From: Candidatus Nitrosopumilus sp.
Lineage (GTDB): Archaea; Thermoproteota; Nitrososphaeria; Nitrososphaerales; Nitrosopumilaceae
DNA: 6,980 nucleotides
Direction of reading: 5' to 3'
NCBI GenBank assembly: GCA_013203245.1
Contig: JABMOR010000120.1
Coordinates: 1-6,980 of the forward strand
Positions 1 through 4,821 of the stretch are shown here, one piece after another (the stretch's first letter is position 1; each line of letters begins with the position of its first letter). Below the pieces are notes generated by a model. That model was not told where the DNA came from, made no database searches, and was given only the letters and a program-made list of their open reading frames with translations. The translations under genes and the position numbers were made by a program.

Positions 1-60
1 ACCTTTTATAAAACAAATAGTTAATAATTTTGAAAATTTTGAGTAAATTCACAAATTATG

Positions 61-1446
61 TTAGAAATTTAATAAAGCATCAACATCTTTGTATGCTTCA
101 GGGGTTTCTTCCACAACCCCATCTCTGGTTAATGCTTTGATAAATATGCCCTTGTCATTAAGAGATTTTTTTACATCATCCTCAGTGAAATTTCTTCTAG
201 CCTTGGATCTGGACATTGTTCTTCCTGCACCATGTGCAGTAGAACCGAAACTCAAATTCATAGAATTTGGTTGTCCAAGTAAAATCCAGCTTGAAGTACC
301 CATCGAGCCTGGAACTAAAACAGGTTGCCCTAAATCTCGATATTTTAATGGTATTTCATCACGATTTGCAGGAAATGCTCTTGTTGCACCTTTTCTATGA
401 ACAACCAAATTACGATCTCTTCCATCAACTTTGTGTTTTTCTACTTTAGCAATATTGTGAGCAACATCATAAACTAATTTCATATCAAGATCAGATTCTG
501 ATTGATTAAACACACGTTGAAATGAATTACGGGTCCAATGAGTTAGCATTTGCCTATTGCTCCATGCAAAATTTAATGCAGAAAACATAGCTTTCCTGTA
601 AGATTCTCCTTCTTCAGAATTATTTGGAACACATGCAAGTTCTCTATCAGGTAAATGAATATCATATTTTTCCATTGCTTGTTCTGCTACTCTAAGATAA
701 TCACTACACACTTGATGTCCAAATCCTCTAGAACCACAATGAATTAAAACTGTAATTGTTCCTTCTTCAATTCCCATTCTCTTTGCTGCTTCTTCATCAT
801 GAATTTCTGAAACTTTCTGTACTTCAAGAAAATGATTTCCAGAACCTAAACTTCCAAGTTGTGGCGCACCTCTTTTTCTTGCTTTGTCAGATACTTTATC
901 AGGATCTGCATTTTGAATTTGGCCATTTTCTTCACAAACATCTGCATCATCTGATGAACCATAACCATGATCAATTGCCCAATTAACACCCCTTACTAAA
1001 ACTTCATCAAGTTCGGAAGGACTAAGTTTGATTGCTCCTTTAGAACCCACACCAGAAGGAATAGAACTAAAAAGATCTGTAACTAGTTCTTTTAGTTTTG
1101 AACGAACTATATCTTCTGTTAAATTTGAACGAAGTAATCTCACTCCGCAATTAATATCATAACCTACACCACCTGGACTAATCATTCCTTCTTCAGCATC
1201 CATAGCTGCAACTCCACCAACAGGAAAACCATAACCCTCATGTCCATCTGGCAATACAACACTATGTCCCACTATACCAGGAATAGAAGCGACATTTTGT
1301 GCCTGCATAATGGTTCTACCAGATAACATTTTTTGCATTAATGGTTCATCAGCATAAATCCTCACAGGAACCCTCATTCCAAGATTAGGATCAGCATCAA
1401 TTTGATATTGATTTTCTCCAATTTTTCTTGGGGCAGCAGAAGACAT
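61..1446 (-). CDS. rtcB: RtcB, 3'-phosphate RNA-splicing ligase
   Basis: This gene encodes a GTP- and Mn-dependent RNA ligase that joins 2',3'-cyclic-phosphate/3'-phosphate ends to 5'-OH ends. In archaea it seals tRNA exons after intron removal and can repair RNA. The 461-residue product has the full set of family motifs: DGH near residues 67-69, GGVGYDINCGVR at 92-103 with metal ligands Asp97 and Cys100, GSGNHF with Asn204 and His205, IHCGSRG with His236, and VAHNIAK with His330. STAHGAGR at 402-409 carries His405, which matches the guanylylated catalytic histidine known from Pyrococcus RtcB. No intein interrupts it, unlike some archaeal homologues. The ATG at 1444-1446 is supported by an ATTTAAAT element about 32 nt upstream, implying a leader of only a few bases. 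It diverges from the small gene at 1535. No archease cofactor gene lies in the window. Identification is secure from the motifs. Confidence 0.97.
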   Translation of the reverse strand: MSSAAPRKIGENQYQIDADPNLGMRVPVRIYADEPLMQKMLSGRTIMQAQNVASIPGIVGHSVVLPDGHEGYGFPVGGVAAMDAEEGMISPGGVGYDINCGVRLLRSNLTEDIVRSKLKELVTDLFSSIPSGVGSKGAIKLSPSELDEVLVRGVNWAIDHGYGSSDDADVCEENGQIQNADPDKVSDKARKRGAPQLGSLGSGNHFLEVQKVSEIHDEEAAKRMGIEEGTITVLIHCGSRGFGHQVCSDYLRVAEQAMEKYDIHLPDRELACVPNNSEEGESYRKAMFSALNFAWSNRQMLTHWTRNSFQRVFNQSESDLDMKLVYDVAHNIAKVEKHKVDGRDRNLVVHRKGATRAFPANRDEIPLKYRDLGQPVLVPGSMGTSSWILLGQPNSMNLSFGSTAHGAGRTMSRSKARRNFTEDDVKKSLNDKGIFIKALTRDGVVEETPEAYKDVDALLNF

Positions 1447-1473
1447 GTATCGGTAAAAATTCCTTTCAATCCA

Positions 1474-1481
1474 ATTTAAAT
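1474..1481 (-). promoter_or_regulatory. rtcB: Putative TATA box of rtcB
   Basis: ATTTAAAT lies centred about 32 nt before the rtcB ATG. It would set transcription to begin around position 1452, giving a leader of roughly six bases without a Shine-Dalgarno site. This is inferred from spacing and base composition only. The motif is palindromic, but the plus-strand gene has a better placed element nearby. Confidence 0.5.
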
Positions 1482-1504
1482 CATCAGAAGAATTGTAAAA
1501 ATAA

Positions 1505-1514
1505 TTTTAAATTA
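1505..1514 (+). promoter_or_regulatory. Putative TATA box, leaderless promoter of the 51-aa gene
   Basis: TTTTAAATTA is centred about 25 nt before the ATG at 1535. That is the spacing expected for an archaeal transcript starting at or next to the start codon. No Shine-Dalgarno sequence lies between, which fits leaderless translation. It sits back to back with the rtcB promoter in an 88-bp divergent gap. Confidence 0.5.
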
Positions 1515-1534
1515 AATAGAAATTACTAAAAAAC

Positions 1535-1690
1535 ATGTTAGATAAAGCAACAATCACTCAAAAAGCAAATCAATTACTTGCTGAATTAAGAGCAAATCCA
1601 GATTGGGCAATTGAGGAAAAAAATTTCAAACAAGGTTATTTCAAAGCTTTAGAGTGGGTTTTACAAGATACTGGAATTATAGAAAGATAG
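1535..1690 (+). CDS. Small conserved-looking protein, 51 aa, unknown function
   Basis: This short open frame starts at ATG 1535 and ends at TAG 1688-1690. The 51-residue product begins MLDKATITQKANQLL and ends in TGIIER. It is soluble-looking, with no membrane segment and no cysteines. It appears mostly helical: an amphipathic helix around residues 5-20, the turn NPDWAIEE at 21-28, and a second helix NFKQGYFKALEWVLQDTG at 30-47 with regularly spaced aromatics (Phe31, Tyr35, Phe36, Trp41). The ordered hydrophobic pattern, normal codon usage and a TATA element at leaderless spacing argue that it is a real gene. I do not recognise the family. It could be a small helical-hairpin partner protein, but no function is assigned. 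Confidence 0.72.
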   Translation: MLDKATITQKANQLLAELRANPDWAIEEKNFKQGYFKALEWVLQDTGIIER

Positions 1691-1730
1691 TTTTGGTAAA
1701 GAAAAATCAAAAATGAGATCGATCATCTAA

Positions 1731-1739
1731 TTTATTTAT
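1731..1739 (+). promoter_or_regulatory. Putative TATA box, leaderless promoter for the GTG-start basic protein
   Basis: TTTATTTAT is centred about 26 nt before the GTG at 1761. It predicts transcription starting on the GTG itself. This decides the start: the GTG is the first base of the message, and the internal ATG at 1863 would lose half the protein. Confidence 0.55.
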
Positions 1740-1760
1740 GATTAAATTGGTTCATTATTT

Positions 1761-1961
1761 GTGGTAAGAAAACAATTAACAGAAAAGGAAAAGGAAAAAC
1801 AAAAAGAAGAGCAAGCATTAAGAGCAAAAGCTTCTCGAGCAGCTAGAAGAAGTGGAAAAAGTATGAAAACTGAAGGTAAAGTAAGTAAAGCAAGTGCAAA
1901 GACAAAAGAATCTCGATCATCAAAGAAAGTTGCAGCTGTTAAGAAAAGAACTAGAAGTTAG
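1761..1961 (+). CDS. Very basic Lys/Arg/Ala/Ser-rich small protein, histone H1-tail-like
   Basis: The 66-residue product starts at GTG. It contains 16 Lys and 8 Arg against 7 acidic residues, and has no aromatic residue and no cysteine. Residues 8-17 are a charged E/K helix (EKEKEKQKEE). Residues 19-30 are Ala/Arg-rich. Residues 31-66 are a low-complexity K/S/A/T tail ending KKVAAVKKRTRS. This composition is like the C-terminal tails of eukaryotic H1 or bacterial H1-like nucleoid proteins. Binding to DNA or RNA is therefore a reasonable inference but is not shown. The frame has its own promoter, is followed by an AT-only hairpin with a T-rich tail, and stands alone between the 51-aa gene and the convergent zinc-ribbon gene. 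It could instead be a ribosome-associated basic protein. Confidence 0.75.
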   Translation: MVRKQLTEKEKEKQKEEQALRAKASRAARRSGKSMKTEGKVSKASAKTKESRSSKKVAAVKKRTRS

Positions 1962-1967
1962 ATATAG

Positions 1968-2006
1968 AAAAATATTTCAATTTTACTTCAATATTTTTAT
2001 TTAATT
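1968..2006 (+). terminator. Putative terminator of the basic-protein gene
   Basis: A 9-bp perfect inverted repeat, AAAAATATT at 1968-1976 and AATATTTTT at 1990-1998, has a 13-nt loop containing a T run and is followed by ATTTAATT. It starts seven bases after the stop codon, in the gap before a convergent gene. The stem is purely A/T and so weak. The T-rich tract may be the working signal, as is common in archaea. Confidence 0.4.
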
Positions 2007-2035
2007 TGTACCAGATAATTTCATACAAACCGGTT

Positions 2036-2728
2036 CTAGCGCATTAAAGTTCGCTTGTACATTTTTCTGCTCGCAAAAACAATGAGTAGACCTAGTCCAA
2101 TTTCAATGAGGGCAATCAAAAGTGTTGCAGAAAGAATATCCATCATAGCAGTCATCACTACATCAGCTGAACTGCTTGTCAATTCCTGAATTTCACTTGC
2201 AGTGTACTGAAATCCAAATGAATTCATTCCAATAATTATCTCAAGATATGACATGGTTGTTGCATCTATGGGTCCAAGATCTATTGGCATCGGGATTCCA
2301 GCGCCACCAATTCCACCCAAACTGTTCATTACACCAGTCATAAGCAAATATGAAACAGATGAACCAAATAGTATTGCAAAAACTATCAAGGAAATTCCAA
2401 AGATTAAAGGTAAAATGTAAACTGTTTTTGCTTTAGTTTGGTAAGATTTTTCTTTTTTAAGTTTTAATATTTTTGTCTTGTCTTTTTTTAACTTTTCTTT
2501 TTTTGACTTTTCTTTTTTTGGCTTTTCTTTTTTTAACTTTTCTTTAACATCCGTTATTTCTTCAACATCTGCTGTTTCTTCAATATCTATTGTTTCTTCA
2601 ACATCTGTTGTTTCCTCTACACTATCAGGAATCACATGTCTGCTTTTTTTCCAATTACACTGAGGACAATAGTTAAGATCACCTGAAAGAGTGGCCTTAC
2701 ATCTTTGACATTGTTCAGTTCTTTTCAT
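2036..2728 (-). CDS. Zinc-ribbon membrane protein with charged repeat linker
   Basis: This 230-residue protein has a modular layout. Residues 7-24 form a zinc ribbon with CxxC pairs Cys7/Cys10 and Cys21/Cys24. Residues 38-61 are four acidic hexads of EETxDV type. Residues 62-94 are Lys-rich with KKEKx pentads. A transmembrane helix follows at about 103-130, then a Gly/Pro/Ile-rich segment (about 137-190), a second helix at about 200-219 and a basic tail (SRKMYKRTLMR). By the positive-inside tendency, both ends should be cytoplasmic and the 70-residue middle segment outside. The gene differs from its neighbours in having a plausible Shine-Dalgarno site seven bases before the ATG. I know of no named function: zinc-ribbon plus membrane helices is a common archaeal arrangement without a defined role. 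The linker suggests a flexible, possibly self-interacting cytoplasmic tether. Confidence 0.85.
   Translation of the reverse strand: MKRTEQCQRCKATLSGDLNYCPQCNWKKSRHVIPDSVEETTDVEETIDIEETADVEEITDVKEKLKKEKPKKEKSKKEKLKKDKTKILKLKKEKSYQTKAKTVYILPLIFGISLIVFAILFGSSVSYLLMTGVMNSLGGIGGAGIPMPIDLGPIDATTMSYLEIIIGMNSFGFQYTASEIQELTSSSADVVMTAMMDILSATLLIALIEIGLGLLIVFASRKMYKRTLMR
2476..2550. repeat. 15-bp in-frame tandem repeat (Lys-rich pentad)
   Basis: About five 15-bp units run at 2476-2490, 2491-2505, 2506-2520, 2521-2535 and a degenerate 2536-2550. Their plus-strand core is ACTTTTCTTTTTTTG, with two units identical. Read on the minus strand, each encodes a KKEKx pentad in the linker of the zinc-ribbon membrane protein. 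Unit length is a multiple of three, so copy-number changes keep the frame. Confidence 0.85.
2542..2613. repeat. 18-bp in-frame tandem repeat (acidic hexad)
   Basis: Four 18-bp units run at 2542-2559, 2560-2577, 2578-2595 and 2596-2613, with a plus-strand consensus close to CTTCAACATCTGTTGTTT. Each encodes an EETxDV/I-like hexad of the zinc-ribbon membrane protein. The array abuts and slightly overlaps the 15-bp array. Confidence 0.85.
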
Positions 2729-2735
2729 TCTTTTT

Positions 2736-2740
2736 CTCCC
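2736..2740 (-). promoter_or_regulatory. Shine-Dalgarno site of the zinc-ribbon membrane protein gene
   Basis: GGGAG on the minus strand lies seven bases before the ATG at 2726-2728. A TATA-like ATTATTAC (plus 2768-2775) about 44 nt upstream would give a leader of roughly 17 nt containing this site. It is one of the few leadered genes in the window and supports the chosen start. Confidence 0.45.
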
Positions 2741-2814
2741 AAAATTATCTTACATCAATGCCAGTATGTAATAATGTTTAATGACTAATAGATGAGGCTG
2801 AATCAGATAAACTA

Positions 2815-2844
2815 CTATTAAAAATAAAATATGTTGTATTTTAT
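2815..2844 (-). terminator. Putative hairpin terminator of the usp gene
   Basis: On the minus strand, ATAAAATA and TATTTTAT form an 8-bp perfect stem around a 5-nt loop (plus 2824-2831 and 2837-2844). A TTTTTA run follows directly, 12 bases past the usp stop codon. The stem-then-T-tract order is correct only for minus-strand transcription. All stem pairs are A-T, so it is weak. Confidence 0.45.
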
Positions 2845-2856
2845 GTAGAGACCAAA

Positions 2857-3282
2857 TTATTTTACTATCAATACAGGCTTTTTGGATTTGTGAAGTACAT
2901 AGTTTGATGTACTTCCCAAAAAAAGTTCTTTTGCAGCACCCATGCCTCTGGAACCAATTACAATCAGATCAAAATTTTGCTTTTCAGCAACCTCAACAAT
3001 TATTTTTCCATCATCACCGTATGACACTCTATCAAAAAATAAAATTCCTTTTTTTGCTGCGATTAGTTTGGCTTTTTTCATAATTTTTTTAGCATGATCC
3101 AGCAAAATTTTCTCTAATGGAGTGATGGGGTCATTAGTTCTAGGTTTGACAATTCCTGCAACATAAAGTCCAGTGATAGTTCCATGTGATTCTCGTGCCA
3201 TGTGAATTGCAACGTCTAATCCTCTAAAAGAATTAGAAGAGCCGTCTAAAGGAACAAGAATTTTTTTTATTTGAAGTACCAT
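2857..3282 (-). CDS. Universal stress protein, UspA family, ATP-binding type
   Basis: This single-domain cytoplasmic UspA-fold protein has 141 residues, typical for the family. It opens with the first strand KKILVPLDGS (6-15), including Asp13, which contacts the adenine nucleotide in ATP-binding members. Near the end is the signature G-2x-G-9x-G-S: Gly110, Gly113, Gly123 and Ser124. The final strand is KPVLIV. The complete motif indicates an ATP-binding member rather than the non-binding UspA type. These proteins usually dimerise and act in stress or energy-status responses, but the partner here is unknown. The gene is divergent from a twin-CBS gene, itself from an adenine-nucleotide-sensing family, across a 116-bp region. 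A TATA-like element sits 24 nt before the ATG, suggesting a leaderless message. Confidence 0.95.
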   Translation of the reverse strand: MVLQIKKILVPLDGSSNSFRGLDVAIHMARESHGTITGLYVAGIVKPRTNDPITPLEKILLDHAKKIMKKAKLIAAKKGILFFDRVSYGDDGKIIVEVAEKQNFDLIVIGSRGMGAAKELFLGSTSNYVLHKSKKPVLIVK

Positions 3283-3297
3283 GACATGAAAGGACCA

Positions 3298-3312
3298 ATT
3301 TTTAATTTAAAA
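3298..3312 (-). promoter_or_regulatory. Putative TATA region of the usp gene
   Basis: TTTTAAATTAAAAA on the minus strand is centred about 24 nt before the usp ATG at 3280-3282. Transcription would therefore start at or next to the ATG. No Shine-Dalgarno site is present. Confidence 0.5.
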
Positions 3313-3329
3313 GTCTATTCAGATTACCT

Positions 3330-3346
3330 AAGATGATTTTCATCTT
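3330..3346. promoter_or_regulatory. Inverted repeat between the divergent usp and CBS promoters, candidate operator
   Basis: AAGATGA-TTT-TCATCTT is a perfect 7-bp-arm inverted repeat with a 3-nt spacer. It lies 17 nt from the inner edge of the usp TATA region and 16 nt from the CBS-gene TATA element, so it is upstream of both promoters. That is where archaeal activators of Lrp type often bind. The role is inferred from symmetry and position only. Confidence 0.4.
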
Positions 3347-3362
3347 TGATATTCTGGAAGAC

Positions 3363-3371
3363 GATAAAATA
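3363..3371 (+). promoter_or_regulatory. Putative TATA box of the CBS-domain gene cluster
   Basis: GATAAAATA is centred about 32 nt before the ATG at 3399. Transcription would start near 3393 with a leader of about six bases. This favours the ATG at 3399 over the in-frame ATGs at 3414 and 3417. Confidence 0.45.
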
Positions 3372-3398
3372 AGGAATTAGATAGAGTAAATTTGTAAA

Positions 3399-3860
3399 AT
3401 GACAGATGCCAAAATGATGACTATTTCAGATGTAATGACAAAATCAGTAATTTCTGTAGATGCGTCATTAACAGTAAATGAGACTGCAAAAATGATGGAA
3501 GATGCTAAAGTTGGAGCAGTCATAGTTATGGAAGATAATACACCCATAGGAATTGTTACAGATAGAGACTTTGCAATAAAAATTGCAGCTCATGCATATC
3601 AAATCACTACACCTATCAAACAAATAATGTCATCACCGCTATTTTCAATAAATTCAGATGAAACAGTAAGAACGGCTGCAGATTTAATGCATGAAAGAAA
3701 AATTAGAAAACTACCAGTAATTGATGATGAAAAGGTAGTTGGAATCATCACATCTACTGATATTGTTAATTTATTGGCTGTTTGTGTAGAAGATGACATG
3801 AGAGACATGTATTTTCATTCAGTAGCAAAAATCTACACTAATTACAGTCCATACAATTAG
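3399..3860 (+). CDS. Twin CBS-domain protein
   Basis: This 153-residue cytoplasmic protein consists of a Bateman module. CBS1 spans about residues 8-62 (DVMTKSVISVDASLTV to GIVTDRD at 51-57). CBS2 spans about 73-128 (IKQIMSSPLFSINSDE to GIITSTD at 115-121). The [GIVT-x-x-D]-type ends with Asp55/Asp57 and Asp121 are where CBS pairs usually contact the ribose of AMP, ADP, ATP or SAM. The last 25 residues (EDDMRDMYFHSVAKIYTNYSPYN) form a short non-CBS tail. No catalytic domain is attached, so the protein probably works as a ligand-sensing subunit for a partner. It is first in a plus-strand cluster: the next gene starts eight bases after its stop, suggesting co-transcription with a small membrane protein. 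The partner and ligand cannot be read from sequence. Confidence 0.93.
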   Translation: MTDAKMMTISDVMTKSVISVDASLTVNETAKMMEDAKVGAVIVMEDNTPIGIVTDRDFAIKIAAHAYQITTPIKQIMSSPLFSINSDETVRTAADLMHERKIRKLPVIDDEKVVGIITSTDIVNLLAVCVEDDMRDMYFHSVAKIYTNYSPYN

Positions 3861-3868
3861 AAAATACC

Positions 3869-4117
3869 ATGGTAGTACCAATAATTATCCTAGTAGCAAT
3901 ACCTATTTTTCTCGGATTAGTGTACATGCCACCATTTGATATGCCAGTAGAGGAAGAACCAAAAGTTATTTCTGCAGAGATAGAGCCAAAAGTTATTTCA
4001 GAAGAACCAGAGGTGAGTATTTTGTATTATATCTTAATGGGTATTTGGTCATTGTACTTGATCAAAATTCTTCTTCAAGTAAAAAAAGGAACTTTCAAAG
4101 TAACTCAAAAATACTAA
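3869..4117 (+). CDS. Small two-helix membrane protein with repeated EPKVIS loop
   Basis: This 82-residue protein has two predicted membrane helices, at about residues 2-20 (VVPIIILVAIPIFLGLVYM) and 50-69 (SILYYILMGIWSLYLIKILL). An acidic loop of about 30 residues joins them, and the C-terminus is basic (QVKKGTFKVTQKY). The loop carries a 9-residue duplication, EEPKVISAE followed by EPKVISEE. By charge, the loop should face outside and the C-terminus the cytoplasm. The start lies eight bases after the twin-CBS stop with no promoter between, so it is probably co-transcribed and may be the membrane partner of the CBS protein. That pairing is inferred from position. The family is not recognised. 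Confidence 0.8.
   Translation: MVVPIIILVAIPIFLGLVYMPPFDMPVEEEPKVISAEIEPKVISEEPEVSILYYILMGIWSLYLIKILLQVKKGTFKVTQKY
3959..3999. repeat. 14-bp direct repeat, 27-bp period, inside the membrane-protein gene
   Basis: CCAAAAGTTATTTC occurs at 3959-3972 and again exactly at 3986-3999. The 27-bp period equals nine codons, so it duplicates the PKVIS segment in frame. The flanks have diverged slightly (GAA versus GAG for the preceding Glu codon), so it is not very recent. Confidence 0.8.
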
Positions 4118-4118
4118 C

Positions 4119-4229
4119 ATGAACACAGCACCCTACTGGAAAAAAAATGTATGCTCAGACTGTAAAAGAATGAAATGTCAAAAAGATTGTCTTTGTGATT
4201 GTCATCAATTAAGAGACAGAGTAAATTAA
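4119..4229 (+). CDS. Cysteine-rich 36-aa microprotein, likely metal-binding
   Basis: This short open frame runs from ATG 4119 to TAA 4227-4229. Its 36 residues start MNTAPYWKKN and contain six cysteines within 17 residues: Cys12, Cys15, Cys20, Cys24, Cys26, Cys28, followed by His29. The pattern is CxxC-x4-C-x3-C-x-C-x-C-H. Such density is very unlikely by chance in AT-rich DNA and fits a small zinc, copper or iron-sulfur binding protein, or a redox-active one. Basic residues separate the cysteines (KRMK, QKD), and the tail is HQLRDRVN. It begins one base after the stop of the upstream membrane-protein gene, so translational coupling in the CBS cluster is likely. No family is recognised. It lacks a membrane or signal segment and should be cytoplasmic. 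Confidence 0.75.
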   Translation: MNTAPYWKKNVCSDCKRMKCQKDCLCDCHQLRDRVN

Positions 4230-4305
4230 TTTTCTGTAAGTAGAAACTAGAATAAATTTTAGTTTAGAATTTAATGGTACACTCAATATAGGGGAATTCG
4301 TATTT

Positions 4306-4551
4306 GTGAGTATGATTAGTGGAGCTCCAAAATACGTCATGATTGCATTTTTTGCATTAGGTGTGTTGTTTGTTGGATTTTCATTGTGGGCACTATTCCT
4401 TACTGACATTCCACAAGAACAATTTTTAGAAGATCCTAGATTTGAAGAAGAGTATGTAAAATATTACGAGTGGAATATTCTGTTTGGTACTGCATTAATT
4501 GGAATTGGTTGGATTGTTGCATTTTTAGGTCGTAAAATGACACGTAGATAA
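4306..4551 (+). CDS. Small two-helix membrane protein, unknown function
   Basis: The 81-residue product has two hydrophobic helices, at about residues 10-32 (YVMIAFFALGVLFVGFSLWALFL) and 56-75 (WNILFGTALIGIGWIVAFLG). They flank a strongly acidic loop (PQEQFLEDPRFEEEYVKYYE), and the tail is basic (GRKMTRR). The charge pattern puts both ends inside and the loop outside. The reported start is GTG at 4306. An ATG two codons later (4312) is equally possible: an AATATA at 4284-4289 sits at leaderless distance from it, while GGGG at 4291-4294 could serve the GTG. The gap of 76 bases and its own TATA-like sequences suggest separate transcription from the CBS cluster. Overall design resembles the membrane protein at 3869, but no residue similarity is evident. 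The family is not recognised. Confidence 0.78.
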   Translation: MSMISGAPKYVMIAFFALGVLFVGFSLWALFLTDIPQEQFLEDPRFEEEYVKYYEWNILFGTALIGIGWIVAFLGRKMTRR

Positions 4552-4572
4552 AACAATAGGATTAGAATCTAA

Positions 4573-4656
4573 TTAGCAATCACATTCTTCAATACATTCA
4601 AAATCATCTATCGAGTTAATTATTCCTAAATGTATTAAGATCTGATTATTTGGCAT
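4573..4656 (-). CDS. Possible 27-aa microprotein with CxxxCxC tail
   Basis: A short minus-strand frame starts at ATG 4654-4656 and stops at TAA 4573-4575. It encodes 27 residues: MPNNQILIHLGIINSIDDF, then ECIEECDC. Three cysteines (21, 25, 27) sit among acidic residues at the extreme C-terminus, an arrangement that could bind a metal. Support beyond the frame is a TATA-like ATAATTTTA (plus 4677-4685) centred 25 nt before the ATG, the leaderless spacing seen for other genes here. It lies in the otherwise empty gap between the membrane protein and purB. A frame this short can arise by chance, so the call is tentative. Confidence 0.35.
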   Translation of the reverse strand: MPNNQILIHLGIINSIDDFECIEECDC

Positions 4657-4790
4657 TTTGTTACTGGTATTTTTTGTAAAATTATGAATATAGACTAGAG
4701 TATGCAAAATAATTACACACAGGATACACAGTTTTTGATATTTTAAGAATAATGAACGTAAGCGTGTTAGAGATCAGATTTCATAAGTAG
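4657..4790. other. Intergenic stretch without a recognisable gene
   Basis: Apart from the putative minus-strand TATA at 4677-4685 and the purB promoter just downstream, I see no open frame of useful length, tRNA-like fold, strong hairpin or repeat here. The 12-codon frame at 4752 is not credible as a gene. Confidence 0.5.
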
Positions 4791-4799
4791 ATTTATTTT
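4791..4799 (+). promoter_or_regulatory. purB: TATA box of purB, leaderless promoter at a TTG start
   Basis: ATTTATTTT is centred 27 nt before the TTG at 4822, the standard archaeal distance from TATA element to transcription start. It places the first transcribed base on or beside the TTG and supports TTG as the start. There is no Shine-Dalgarno site. The ATG at 4802 is in another frame and leads to a 22-codon frame only. Confidence 0.6.
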
Positions 4800-4821
4800 C
4801 GATGCCTAACGAACAGAAACA

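Noticed and set aside
4..13. Strong TATA-like TTTTATAAAA at the left edge
   Set aside because: It is palindromic and no start codon with a usable frame follows at the right distance on the plus strand; on the minus strand its gene would lie outside the window.
2..46. An open frame entering from the left edge on the plus strand (PFIKQIVNNFENFE then stop at 44-46) that could be the end of a gene convergent with rtcB
   Set aside because: Fourteen codons of AT-rich sequence can be open by chance and there is no recognisable motif; a second frame ending at 22-24 is equally open.
89..400. 103-codon open frame antisense to rtcB
   Set aside because: Shadow of the conserved catalytic end of rtcB; no promoter or recognisable protein motif.
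2476..2613. Tandem repeats considered as a CRISPR array
   Set aside because: Units of 15 and 18 bp are directly adjacent without spacers and are in frame within a coding gene.
2478..2663. 61-codon Ser/Phe-rich plus-strand frame over the repeat arrays
   Set aside because: It is the complement of the low-complexity Lys/Glu repeats of the zinc-ribbon membrane protein, so its openness follows from the repeat composition.
4752..4790. Twelve-codon frame MNVSVLEIRFHK before purB
   Set aside because: Very short, no promoter at leaderless spacing, no motif.
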